Positions 22,861 to 33,662 of a DNA stretch of 64,000 bases are shown here, in pieces. The first letter of the stretch is position 1; each line of letters begins with the position of its first letter. Under the pieces are notes generated by a model. The model did no database searches. It was given only the letters and a program-made list of their open reading frames with translations, and had not been told where the DNA came from. The DNA lies in assembly GCF_030272615.1 (NCBI RefSeq), contig NC_081406.1:166141521-166205520 (forward strand). Direction: 5' to 3'. The DNA comes from Cryptomeria japonica. Lineage: Eukaryota > Streptophyta > Pinopsida > Cupressales > Cupressaceae. The translations under genes were made by a program, and so were the position numbers.

Positions 22861-24019
22861 GAAACATTATTGTTTTCCATTTATTATTAAGATAGAAAAT
22901 AGTCAAAAGGACAAAATGATTAAATTCGACAAGAAAAATGACAATTTGGAAGATCCGAATTTTAAAATTTGAGCCATAGCCACCTAAAAATTTGATTTAG
23001 ACTCCTTTCTAAATATCCACTTGTTCCTAGGTATGTGAATAGATATGGATGAGCAAGAATGGGTCTTAAGTAGCCACTTTTTTAAAATAAAAAGAGATTG
23101 ATATTGGATGTGAAATTGATGATATCTAGTTACACCCAACACTTCAAGATCCAATGAGAATAAGAGATGTAATGTTTGGAATCTATTTTCTAAGCTAATG
23201 TTTTTTTTAAATGGTGAAGATTAAGAAGTTCAAATGGGCCACACAAAGTGGTCATATTTTTACCAAAAGAAAATAATATAACATAGCAATTGGTGTGGTT
23301 CCCCTAAAATATTGAATTTTATTTAGTATGATTTGGGAAAAAAATGATCTAACACCATGCAATTTATACCTGATTTTTGTGCTAATTTTTTAATGAATAT
23401 ATTATTTTACTAATTTTCAAAGTGGAGACATCATAAAAACTAAAAATTGAGTATGCAAAAACTTAAATTTTATGGAAACTAACCAAAACTAATATTTATA
23501 CTATTTATAGAATAAATTCTAGTTTCTAAAAATATAATTAATTTTAAATTTTGAAGAATAGATAAAATATGAAGTCAAAAATACCATACATCGATTTTTG
23601 AAAAAAAATAGAGACACTAACAAAAAAAATTGAAAATTAAAACCTTAACGTATTCAAAATGTTAAAAAAATCACATAGTTATAAAGCTAAGAGAGGCTAA
23701 CATTATTTTCATATTTTTTTAACTTTGCATTGAAAGACATGTAAACTAGATGGACAAAACACTCGAAATTGTGTTGTTTTTAAAGATTTGTCAAAAACGC
23801 ATTTGTGGTCATTTGAATGATAGTCAAGCCCTTGGGTTGGTTTGTTAAGGCAAATCTAACCCTTAGGGTTGGAAAAACATAAAAAAATAAAATAACACGA
23901 GTGTCTTATAATAACTCCCATTATAATGTGCTTTCGCTTCTCTTGAAATGTTATTTTCCCACAATCCCTCCTTTCCTCTTCAAAAAAATATAAGCGTCTT
24001 ATAATGTGCTCACATTTTT
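22861..24019. other. AT-rich gene-free DNA
   Basis: There is no recognisable gene, LTR or structured repeat. The stretch would lie upstream of the minus-strand RNase H relic, but no LINE motif is visible. Confidence 0.5.
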
Positions 24020-24395
24020 GTGAAAAAAAAACTATTTCTCTATCCTTGTCTCCCTCCTTTCCTCCCTCTCTCCCACTTTCTCTCACCTCTTTCTCTTCTC
24101 TCTCCCTTTCTCTCCCTGCATCTTTTTCCCTTTACCTCCCTCCACCCCTCTATATTTATCTCCTCTCTGCCTCTCTCTCCCCCCTCTCACTCACTCACTC
24201 ACACTACCACTTACTCACTCTCCCCTCTTTACCTCTCTCTCATTACAACCTTCCACATCTCCCTTCTTCTCTTTATCTCACCTTTCTATCTCTCCCTCCC
24301 TCACTCCATCCCCATATCTATCTCTTTCTCCCTCACTTATTTTTTATATCACACCTCTCTTCATCTCTCCCCCTCTATCCCTCCTCTCCCTAAAT
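24020..24395. repeat. Homopyrimidine (CT-rich) tract
   Basis: About 370 bases are almost only C and T on the plus strand, with irregular CTCTCTCCC units. The Ser/Leu/Pro-rich frames over it are low-complexity translations, not proteins. Confidence 0.9.
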
Positions 24396-24399
24396 TATT

Positions 24400-25010
24400 C
24401 ACTATTTAGGGTTTACTATTTAGATTTGATGGTTTATAATGGAAAGCTAAGTGTTTAAGGTTTACAAGATTGGTTTTTTTTTTTAAGTTTTAATGTTGAA
24501 TTATTAATGTTAGGTTTAAGATAGTAATGTATAGGTTTTAAGGATTAGGTCCTATGGTTTATGATTTTAGATTTAGCATTTATGGTTTTTAGAGTTGATG
24601 ATAGAGGATTGAGCATTGATGTTTTAGGATTAAATTCATTTTTTAGGTTTTATAATTAGTTTTTTATGACTTAGTGCATAGGGTTAGGGCCCAAGGTTTA
24701 AGGTTTAGAGTTTACAATTGATGATGGAGGCTTGACCCTTGAAGGTTTATGGATTAAAATTAAATTTTTAGGTTTTAGAGTTATATTATTGATTTCAATT
24801 TTTTAGGGTTTTGCATATAGGGTATAGGTTTTTGGGCCTTGGGTTTATGGTTGAGCATTGAGGGTTTAGGATTAATTAATAATAATTTTAGGTTTTAGTG
24901 TTAAATTACTTGTCACATTTTAGGGTTTAGTGTACAGGGTTTGGGTTTTATGAAGGGTTAAGCATTCAAGGTTTAGGGTTTAGGGCATAGGGTTTAGGTT
25001 TTATGATTGA
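24400..25010. repeat. Degenerate telomere-like block, TTTAGGG type
   Basis: The G-rich strand is on the plus strand: phrases such as GGTTTAGGGTTTAGGGCATA, TTTAGGGTTTAGTG and GGATTAGG occur throughout. The seven-base plant unit is used and the orientation is opposite to the block at 9-14 kb. There is no gene. Confidence 0.8.
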
Positions 25011-25077
25011 TGATGAAGGGGGGTCATCCCACAATAGTGGGTTACAATTTTTGGCCAAACTTGACATTGAAGTCTAT

Positions 25078-25445
25078 TGGAGTTGAGAAAATACAACACC
25101 ACAGGAGCCCAAATGATCTCTGCAAGCTGAAAAACCTGTTACAAGAAGAAGCAAGGAAACAAATCACAAAAGAAATAAATACACAGAAAATATGCTCAAA
25201 AAGATGAGAGCTCGATATTCACAAAATGTGTAATGTAATAATCCTCCTTCTTCTTACAATGAAAAGAAAAAACTCAACCTTTAATAGGTCAAGAAACCCT
25301 AAAAGGGAAAACCTAGGTTTGCACATAATAATTAATAAAAGATTTAATTATTATGCACCTAAAGTTAGCTTAAGTGTAAAAGAGATAAAGGGAACTTAAA
25401 TAATTAAACAAATATTGTTTAAGTAAATACCCGAATACTCTAACA
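25078..25445 (-). repeat. 3' LTR of the non-coding element
   Basis: It runs from TGGAGTTGAGAAAATAC to CTCTAACA on the plus strand, 368 bp, and is the complete copy of the pair. Confidence 0.85.
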
Positions 25446-26629
25446 CCCCCCCTTAAGCTAGACTGGGGGAGAATCTAAAACCTAGAATAACTACTAAAAG
25501 CAAGAAAGATGGGTCCTGACAACAAGGCCCGATCAAGTACCCAAATACAATCAAATCTCTATGAACCGGAGAAATAGAGAAAACCGCGTGGGAAAAAACT
25601 CTACTCCAAAAAGAGATGGAAAAGAACACCACTGAAGCATGAAATAGATGCAAACACTGTCAAAGAGAAACTGTTGATTTGAAGAACCTCCACTGAAATA
25701 GAACATGACCAGGTAGAGAAGACTATAATCTGTATGAGTGCCCTCAAATGACACTACTCGAATCAGAAGGCAAACAAGGCAAACAACTGAAATTGAAGAT
25801 ACAGATGGCATGTGAAACCAAATCTTGAAGAGCTGATCAATCGAACCACGGGAGCATTAGAACAAATAGGACAAACCTCCCCATAATGCTGAAGAGTGAG
25901 AGGGAAAGGTACACTAAAAAGAATGGCCAAGAAGAACTGCATGACGAAGAACCAGGAACATCAAAGGTGTTGAGAAAAGTACATGGTGTCATGGAAGGAA
26001 CACTCACTTGACACACATCATGAGGTGAATGTCGTGGAAGGAACACTCACTGGACAAAGTAAGATAGCAAGCATCAACCCCCTCATGGCACTTTATAAGG
26101 AGTGCATGTACAATAAGGCATAAGATGTGCAAGATCCCAAGTAAACAATGCATGATGGCACTTTATCTCAGTGCGTTTGCATAAATGAAATGCTACAATG
26201 ATACTAAGACTGGAAATAGAAAAGAGAACCAAAAAAGAGACATCCTACTCAGAGAAGAGATCCCAGGACCTGAAACAACCAAGATATCCACCAGAGTGCT
26301 GAAAAGCAAAAAACTGAATAAAATATGCATGGAGAAAAATCTGGAAATAAAAATCATATGGCTAGAAATTACACAACACACGCTTTCCAAAAATATAAAT
26401 TTTATGAAAAACGAAGTTTGGATGCTCATTCTACGTCTCCTAGAGTGCAAAAAAGAGACCCCACTTTGAATATAAAAAAAAATAATCAAATAGAAAAATT
26501 GGAAAATAAATACCAACATCACGAGGTCCGGCTCCGAACCAACTTTTCGACACCTATTCATTTTCGAAAAAATGACTCCACATGCGCAAGATATGGCCAA
26601 AAAACCAAACCCCCCTTCAAAACAAGAGG

Positions 26630-27175
26630 AAGGGGTAGTCTAGTGGCTGGACGGGCAGAGGAGACCAGTGGGCGACGCTCTGGTAGTGGGCTGGTGGCAC
26701 CCCGGCGGTGCTCCAGTGGTGGAGCGGCCACTGGGCGGGGGAGCTAGGGTGGTCGGTGGGCCGGGCAATGGTTTTCAGCGGCGGCGGGGCCAACAGGTGC
26801 TGCAGGTGGCGGAGTGGGTCGGGTGGGAGAAGCCGGCAGCTGGGGGGGTCGGGGAGCTACAGGGAGGCCAGCGGGAGAATCTAGCGGCATGAGGGCTGGA
26901 GGCCGGTGAGCTAGCACTGTGGGCACGTGGCGGGGCCAGGAAGCAGCGGTGGCAGGGGTTGGGATGCTACGACAGGGGCCACAGGCGGGGTCGGGGTGCT
27001 ACGGTGGCCGGCGGCAGGGAGGCTAGGGAAGGCGGGGCAGGGCGCCGACAAGGACCAGAGGGGCCAGAAGGGCTGGCAAACAGTGATGCGAGTCCCACTT
27101 TGTCAGCAGTGGTAGGCCTACAATAAGGCAGGGGGCCCCATGGTACCCTGCGTACCATTGGGAATCCCCCCAAAA
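26630..27175. other. GC-rich, CpG-rich interior of the non-coding element
   Basis: This is the most GC-rich stretch of the window, with irregular repeats such as GGGTCGGGGAGCTAC and GGTCGGGGTGCTACGG. Frames on both strands are Gly, Pro and Arg rich and overlap each other; none looks like a protein. It may be a packaging or regulatory insert or a captured sequence. Confidence 0.6.
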
Positions 27176-27179
27176 CCTT

Positions 27180-27310
27180 TGTAAAAAAACATTTTGCTTT
27201 TGCTTTTTTTTTTTTGCAATTTTTTTTTTTTGATTTTTGATTTTTTTTCTCAAAAAATCAAAAAATTTGCCTTCATGCCGTAAAAAGGCAAAAAATATTT
27301 TTTTGAATAT
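27180..27310. repeat. AT homopolymer hairpins
   Basis: TTTTTGATTTTT...AAAAATCAAAAAAT (about 27229-27268) and TTTGCCTT/AAAAGGCAAA (about 27267-27294) can form adjacent hairpins between the GC-rich interior and the primer binding site. Confidence 0.55.
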
Positions 27311-27573
27311 TTTTTTCTCAAACTGCATGCTAGGGTCGTACGGCCTGGATCTGGAGAAAAAATACTCTCAGAGGCTTAGGAGCCAAAACTAGGCAAGTTT
27401 TATATGACTATAGGGGTTTTCGGGCCTTCTGAGCACAATGGTGATGTCTGTTTAGGCCCAAAGTGCTCCAAAAAGGCCTATCCCTAAGTATAAAAAAAAA
27501 ACTTCCTGAAACCTCAGATCTGCTTCCAATGCAAAAATTCTCAAAACAAGAACAGATAGCTGCAGATCTGCAA

Positions 27574-27584
27574 CTCTGATACCA
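27574..27584 (-). promoter_or_regulatory. Primer binding site, initiator Met tRNA type
   Basis: CTCTGATACCA on the plus strand gives TGGTATCAGAG on the element strand, three bases inside the LTR end. Confidence 0.85.
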
Positions 27585-27587
27585 TAT

Positions 27588-27936
27588 TGGAGTTGAGAAA
27601 ATACAACACCATAAGAGCCCAAATGATCTCTGCAAGCTGAAAAAACTGTTACAAGGAGAAACAAGGAAGCAAATCACAGAAGAAAGAAATACACAGAAAA
27701 TATGCTCAAAAAGATGAGAGCTCAATATTCACAAAATGTGTAATGTAATAATCCTCTTTCTTCTTACAATGAAAAGAAAGAACTCAACCTTTAATAGGTC
27801 AAGAAACCCTAAAAGGGAAAACCTAGGTTTGCACATAATAATTAATAAAAGAATTAATTATTATGCACTTAAAGTTAGCTTAAGTGTAAAAGAGATAAAG
27901 GGAACTTAAATAATTAAACAAATATTGTTTAAGTAA
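27588..27936 (-). repeat. 5' LTR of the non-coding element, end truncated
   Basis: It matches 25078-25426 without indels, then changes to unrelated sequence; 19 terminal bases are missing. Confidence 0.85.
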
Positions 27937-28389
27937 TCAATATTTTGAGCTAAGCCTTCACTTTTTGACACCTATAGTAGTGAAACCATTAGGAATTTGA
28001 AGATTATGTGAATTAGTGATTTGTGAGATTTTGTCTATAGATACTAAATGTAATTTTTTTAAAATTAGAATTAAATTATAATTTTTTTTCCATCTCCTTT
28101 GATAACTATTTTTAAAACTAAATAATATTTTTAAGTTATGTGTATGATGTCGTGCATAACATTTTTCTACAATCGATAAAATTCTTTTTTTTTAATGTAG
28201 ATTTGTAACACCGGTATCTAATGCTTGCATTTGGTTTCAAAACATTCTTTTAATATTTTTTGACTAAGTTTTGAAGTCAAACTAATCATGGGATAAATAT
28301 TGTTTTAGTTAGTCAAGAAATTGAATTTCATTAAAAGAAAAATTAGGGATTGAAATTGTTCACATTTCAACAATATATTTACAAAAAAA
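27937..28389. other. AT-rich gene-free DNA
   Basis: This short AT-rich spacer lies between the non-coding LTR element and the LINE relic. No feature is seen. Confidence 0.5.
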
Positions 28390-30930
28390 CTAGAGTGTGG
28401 AACAAGAACTTGTAGACTTGAATGAATTGATTATTACTCATGTTATGGATCATCAATCTTTTGATTTGGAGAGAACTCTAAAAATGGAGGCTGAAGAAAT
28501 TCTTCTACGAGAAGAAATATTTTGGAAACATAAATCTAGCATACACATGGTTGATGGATGGGTATAAAAATAATAAAATTTTCATGCTTCAAATAAGCTT
28601 AGAAGAAAAATCAATATAATTGGTTCTATTAACAACAAACAAGGGACCTTTTTGATGAACATTAAGGAGATTGAATACGAATCCATAGGCTTCTTTAAAC
28701 ACCTCTTATCTTCTCAAGAACTTGATGTTATGGGTACCTCTTTTGACTTCATTCCAAAATGAGTCTTACAATCAAACAATTCATGAAAATATTTCTCTTG
28801 AATAATTAAAGGAGGTGGTCTATGCAGTGGCACTAAATGAAGCCCCTCGACTTGATGGGTTCACAACCCTCTTTTTTCATAAATGATAGGATTTTATTGG
28901 TCAAGAAAAAATTTATTAGCATTAGAAGGAGCTATGAGGAACACAACAATTATGGAAGAACTCAACAAAACTTTTATTACTTTAATTCCAAAATCAGATG
29001 TTCCAAACTTTTTTGTGGATTTCACTCCTATTGCCTTATGTAATACGCTATATAACATCTTTACCATGACTATTGCAATGAGGTTAGCAAATATTATCCC
29101 CTCTATTATTTCTAAAGGACAAGTGAGTTTTGTTCCAAGCAGGTAGACTCTAGAAGGTGTGATTGTTGCACATGAAGTACTACACTCAATTAACCCCGAC
29201 AAAATTCTTGCAATAATTCTAAAATTAGACATAATGAAGGCTTATGATAGGGTAAGTTGGATTTTTCTATTGTCAATATTAAGGAAATTCATATTCTCAC
29301 AAAAATGGGTTAAGTGGATCTCCTTTTGCATCTCATATCCTAGGTTCTTAATTATCGTCAACGGACCCCTTGTGGTTTTTTTGCTTCATCTAGGGGTTTA
29401 AAACAAGAAGATCCTTTATTTTCATTTATTTTCATTCTTATGGTTGAAGGTCTAAGTAGGGTAATCAAATATGCCAATAACATTAGAGCTTGGAATGGGA
29501 TAAGGCTTTCAAATATACCAAACTCTTTTAGTCACTACCTTTTTGTATATGACCCCTGGTTATTTAGGCAAGTCATAATGGTTGAATCATGTGCAATCAA
29601 GAAACTTATTTCAAATTATTCGGCGTCATCTAGTTTATTGATTAACAATGCCAAATCCAAAATATTTTTGATGAAAGTTGCACCTTTAGTTCAAAAATGA
29701 CTTTCTAGATTTTGGAATTTTAAAGTGGGTGCCTTTCCCTACAAATATCTTGCTATCCCCTTCTATTTGGGATTTGAAAAACACAACTTCTGGAACAAAA
29801 TCATTTCCTCAATCTCTAGTAGGATTCTCTCGTAGAAGCACAAATGGTTAGCTTTGGCTGCTAAGATTACTATCATTAAATTAGTGTTGAATGCAATTCC
29901 CATTTACTTAATGGCTATTTTAAAGATATCAAATGGTGGATAACATGATTAATAATCCACACTCAGGTAATTTCTATGATCTAAAAATATTCATAAAAAA
30001 GATAAGATTCCTCTTCTTTCCTAGTAAAAAGTATGTCTCCCTAAAAGGATCTATGGATCAAGAATCAAATATTTAGATCTTCACAATAGAGCTTTGGGAG
30101 CCAAGATATTGTGGAGACTCTATAAGAGTCCCACTCTAAAATGGTGTAAACTAATGTTTTCTAAATACTTACATAGCATAGCTAATGAAATAATTTTTAC
30201 CATTTCAACCTGCACATAGGGTCTAAAATATGAAACTTTATCTCCTTGCAAGGATTTCATTCTCCCATAGGTCATTTGGCTCATCCACAATGGGAAGAAA
30301 GAAAGCATTTGGAGATATTCTTGGAATAGTTACAAACCCTTAAATTAGATTAGGGATTGGTTGATTTTGGAGATATTTCTTAGAAACCCTTGGGGGATAT
30401 ACGTTGTTGATTATTTCAAAATAAACTATGCATGAATCTATCAAAAGGCCTATTAGAAGCTCGTTGATTCATTACCCATGCCAAAGGATTTAACTGATTC
30501 CTTTCATCAAGAATTAAATTCTAGAACTAGTATCTTTTCAGACAAGGATGACATATTAATATGGCAAAAAGTTAACTTGGGTAATTACAATGTTTTAAAA
30601 AGATGGCTAAAATTCTCTTGTTGACCCCCCTATATCAAACTAGCTTTCAAACCTTTGTTGGGAGTTTTCTTGTCTTCCTAAGGCTGGTTCCTTCTCTTGG
30701 TTAGCTATACAAGACCACATTATAACTATTATGAGATTAGACATGATGGGCATAACTTTAGTTTTCCCTTGTATAATATGTGGCTACTTCATGGAAACTA
30801 CTGATCACCTCCTTCTACAATGTGAGTTTGATCAGAATTGGGGTCAGTGCAAGAAGATGAGTCCACTTTTTGGCCAAAAAGTGGAAGTGTTTTCCTTGAT
30901 TTTTAGATTTTGTCTCATTTGAGCTTAAAT
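28390..30930 (+). pseudogene. L1-type LINE ORF2: reverse transcriptase and zinc-binding region
   Basis: The order is that of a plant L1 ORF2 after the endonuclease. EEILLREEIFWKHKS and the KIFHASNKLRRKIN region lie at 28480-28600, and LNEAPRLDGF at 28835. The RT follows with LNKTFITLIPKSDVPN (28960), PIALCNTLYNIF (29026), GQVSFVPSR (29120) and ILKLDIMKAYDRVSW (29215-29260), which holds a catalytic Asp. The FADD motif (about 29545) has decayed to LFVYDPWLF: one Asp is Tyr. The zinc-binding region shows CIICGYFMETTDHLLLQCEF at about 30768-30830. There are many stops and frame changes. The RNase H end follows at 32170-32710 after an inserted block, so the two parts were one LINE. Confidence 0.85.
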
Positions 30931-32169
30931 TTTGAAACACTTAGAGATTGAATCTTGGAAAAAGTCAGTAATATAAAAGATAGCCCTCTAAGTGTACTTT
31001 CCAAATATATAATTTATTTTAATACCCACATAATAAAAAATAACTTTTTGAATGGAGTTCTAAAAACTATGTTTTAAAAATGCCTGTTTCAGGACCATAC
31101 CATGCATGTGTACGACCCACACTTTTTGACACAATTAAAATTATTTTCTCAAACCATTTTGGGAAATGGTTTGTAACACACTGAAGATTGATGAGCATAT
31201 TTTTCTGTATTTTTTTTTCTAATATTTTTTTTTTAATTAATTTTTTAATGGCCGTAATTATCTTTTTAAAAATTTGACGTGTACGACCCACATAATTTGA
31301 TGTAAACTTAACATTTTTTGATTTTTTTTTTTTTTAAATACAAAAGAATTTTGTGTAGATTGATAACATAATTTTTTTTTCCAAAATTCTTTAAAATAAA
31401 AAAGTTATTAAATTAACAAAATTAGTTAATATTTCAAATTTATGGACCCGATTTAGTATAAATTAAATGAAAAATAGTTAAAATAATCAATTTTTAAATA
31501 AATTTACATATTTAGAATCTAGATAGTATAATCTGAAATGGGTTTTAATTTCGTATAAAAATTTCCTGATTAGAGGCGCATAAACTATTTCTGAAGTTCA
31601 TATTTGTGCTTTCATTCATGGAGATTTGAATTTGCAGGTCCATGTCTCAGGTGTGGCCATCCCAAGCCTATCCCGGGCTTAATCCTGAGCCAAGTGGCGG
31701 GTTGTGGAATCAACTTCCACAAACGGGCCCCCGTTTTCAAACAAGGGCGGCCTGTGGAAAAAAAAAGGAAAAATGCCATTTAGAAACGGGGGCTCGCTTT
31801 TAAACAAAACGGGCCCCCGTTTTTAGAAACGAGCCCCCGTTTTTAAAAACGGGCCCCCGTTTTTAGAAACGAGCCCCCGTTTTTAAAAACGGGCCCCCAT
31901 TTTGTTTAAAAGCGGGCCCCCATTTTAGAACAAAATGGGGGCCCATTTTTTTTTGCTTCGGACCCTCGTTACCTTTCGGCTCGGGAGCCCGAAGCATAAA
32001 CGGGCCCCCGTTTTTTGAAAACGAGCCCCCGTTTATAAGAGCACGTTTTCCAACGCGTGGACTTCCGCGAATTTGTGACTCATTACCTTGCACTTGCCCA
32101 TTGTTGGAAATGGCTCCAATGTCAATTGGACTAGCCTGCCCTTTTGAGTAATAATTTAATGTCTCAATT
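30931..32169. other. Inserted block splitting the LINE
   Basis: Between the zinc-binding region and the WKERN-like linker a LINE normally has only a short spacer; here 1.2 kb intervenes. It holds AT-rich DNA, the phrase GTACGACCCACA twice (31111 and 31284) and the GC-rich palindrome array at 31705-32036. I find no target duplication or terminal repeat, so the class of the insert is unknown. Confidence 0.45.
31705..32036. repeat. GC-rich palindromic minisatellite
   Basis: Units of 20 bases alternate between AACGGGCCCCCGTTTTTAGA and AACGAGCCCCCGTTTTTAAA at 31808-31887, so the real period is 40. Each unit has an imperfect palindrome around GGGCCCCC. Single units recur at about 31722, 31888 and 32001-32030. 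A separate stem GCTTCGG/CCGAAGC lies at about 31957-31997. Confidence 0.8.
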
Positions 32170-32710
32170 TCAAATTTCGCCTAGTATTTATAAAAATTTC
32201 ATGTTTGCTTGTTCCTTGGAAGTTAGTCCCTCCATTTTGATCTGGAATCACTAGCTAGAAAAAAATTATAGGATCTTTAGAAAGAAAGCTAAATCTCTTG
32301 ATCTTGTCATCTAAACTATAAAACAACCTATATCTAAAGTCACCATGAGTTATGTGTTCAATTAGATAAATAATATGAAATGGTTCACACATTCAGAAAA
32401 TGCTCTACTTAAGAAATAGCCTCTTCTTAAATCCCTACCAACACATGGATGCATGCAGGCTACTCATAAGAAGATTAAGAGAAAAAATGCAAAATGGATA
32501 GGTCCCCCTAGTAACAAATGGAAGCTTAACTTTGATAGTACTTCCAAGGGGAATCTAGGTAAATTGAGAATTAAGGTAATAATCTGCAATTCTAAAGGCA
32601 ACATTACATCTTGTAAAAATATTGAAGATGGTACTAATAACAAAGTTGAACTTATAACTCTTAGTCTAGACCTAGATTTAACATTCAAATTAAATTTAAG
32701 ATATTGTTGT
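32170..32710 (+). pseudogene. LINE RNase H end, second part of the split LINE
   Basis: ILIWNH-stop-LEKNYRIFRKKAK (about 32238-32290) is the W..W.ERN.RIF linker before the RNase H. Then GPPSNKWKLNFDSTSKGN (about 32500-32555) brings the first catalytic Asp, and NNKVELITLSLDL (about 32637) the Glu. The sequence breaks off before the second Asp. It continues the LINE at 28390-30930 in the same direction. Confidence 0.75.
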
Positions 32711-33190
32711 TGAGGGAGGTTCTTTGTTGTTCTTTTCTTCTATTTCATGTTGCATCTAAAACATTTGCTAGACAAGATTTTATGTCAACTGTAGCTTTTT
32801 AATTCTTTTGGATTAATGATTACTAGAGTTCTCAAAAAATTAAATTTTGGCGTCAGTTCAGAGGCAACATGTATTGTGATCTTTATGAGCATACTCAATA
32901 CACCTTTTCTTCTTGTGGGATTCAATTCTTATGTGACAGTGATGCATGCCCTAATGATCATTGTATTGTATTTATTTTGCTCCAAATTGGACATAACATT
33001 ATGTTTAGCTATCAGTTTAGATTGTTTGGCTATGGTCCATTTGTTCCTAGTTCATTACTTCTTATATTTGTTGGTCCTCAATAGCTTTGTGGACAGAAGG
33101 CTCATCAATATGATTTCTACACATGGTAAAAAAAAATGTTTATTCTTGAGAATGTGTAGTATTCTACCTTCGTGGCCTTCGTGCCATGCC
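32711..33190. other. Gene-free flank of the Copia element
   Basis: Two overlapping short frames (32816-33205 and 32869-33084) show no domain and run into the Copia LTR. Nothing else is seen. Confidence 0.45.
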
Positions 33191-33195
33191 CAAAT

Positions 33196-33543
33196 TGTGA
33201 AATAAATGCAGCTATAGCTGCACAGTGTAGGATAGATCTACTAGAAGAAAAAAGAAAAACAGAGTTTGCAGGAAAAAAATACAGAGCATAAAAACAGTGT
33301 TATTGATATTAACTGTTGCAATACTGTTTGAATTACAATATACAATCAAATGCAAAAGATCACCGTAGAAACTGAGAAGATTGAAATCAGGAGCCTTAAT
33401 TCAGGCAGAAAACAGTGGATTAGAACAAAACAAAGCTCAGTGATCCATAGTCTGTGGTAAAGAACTAAATGTGTTGAAGTTGCTGTGATCCACAGTCAGC
33501 GGTAGTCGAACAATGAACTTGTAGTTGGAATTAACTACCAACA
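33196..33543 (-). repeat. 3' LTR of the Copia element
   Basis: It runs from TGTGAAATAAATGCAGC to ACTACCAACA on the plus strand. Next to it inside lies the purine tract AAGGTGGGG (element strand), 33544-33552. Confidence 0.96.
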
Positions 33544-33552
33544 CCCCACCTT
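33544..33552 (-). promoter_or_regulatory. Polypurine tract of the Copia element
   Basis: CCCCACCTT on the plus strand reads AAGGTGGGG on the element strand and touches the 3' LTR, where it would prime second-strand synthesis. Confidence 0.8.
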
Positions 33553-33662
33553 AATTCTAACAAAGGAGAATAGAAACGTCTAATAAAAGAAATGAGGAAA
33601 GAAGGAAAACCCAGTGGGAATAAAACCTCCCCTCAAAAGAGACTAACATAATGAGAAAACTA

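Larger units (their letters stand above)
25078..27936 (-). mobile_element. Non-coding LTR retrotransposon (LARD-like)
   Basis: Two LTRs (25078-25445 and 27588-27936) flank 2.1 kb with no gag or pol. Orientation is minus: the primer binding site CTCTGATACCA (27574-27584) is complementary to TGGTATCAGAG, used with initiator Met tRNA, and lies inside the right LTR; a C-run (25446-25452), the complement of a polypurine tract, lies inside the left LTR. Over 349 shared bases the LTRs differ at about 13 positions by my count (about 4%). The right LTR lacks the last 19 bases of the left one, so the element's 5' end is cut and no target duplication can be tested. It would have depended on proteins from another element. 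Confidence 0.85.

Noticed and set aside
24004-24409. Two overlapping 129-codon frames rich in Ser, Leu and Pro
   Set aside because: Both are translations of a homopyrimidine tract in different frames.
26668-27173. Gly/Arg/Pro-rich frames on both strands
   Set aside because: They arise because stops are rare in GC-rich DNA; they overlap on both strands and show no domain.
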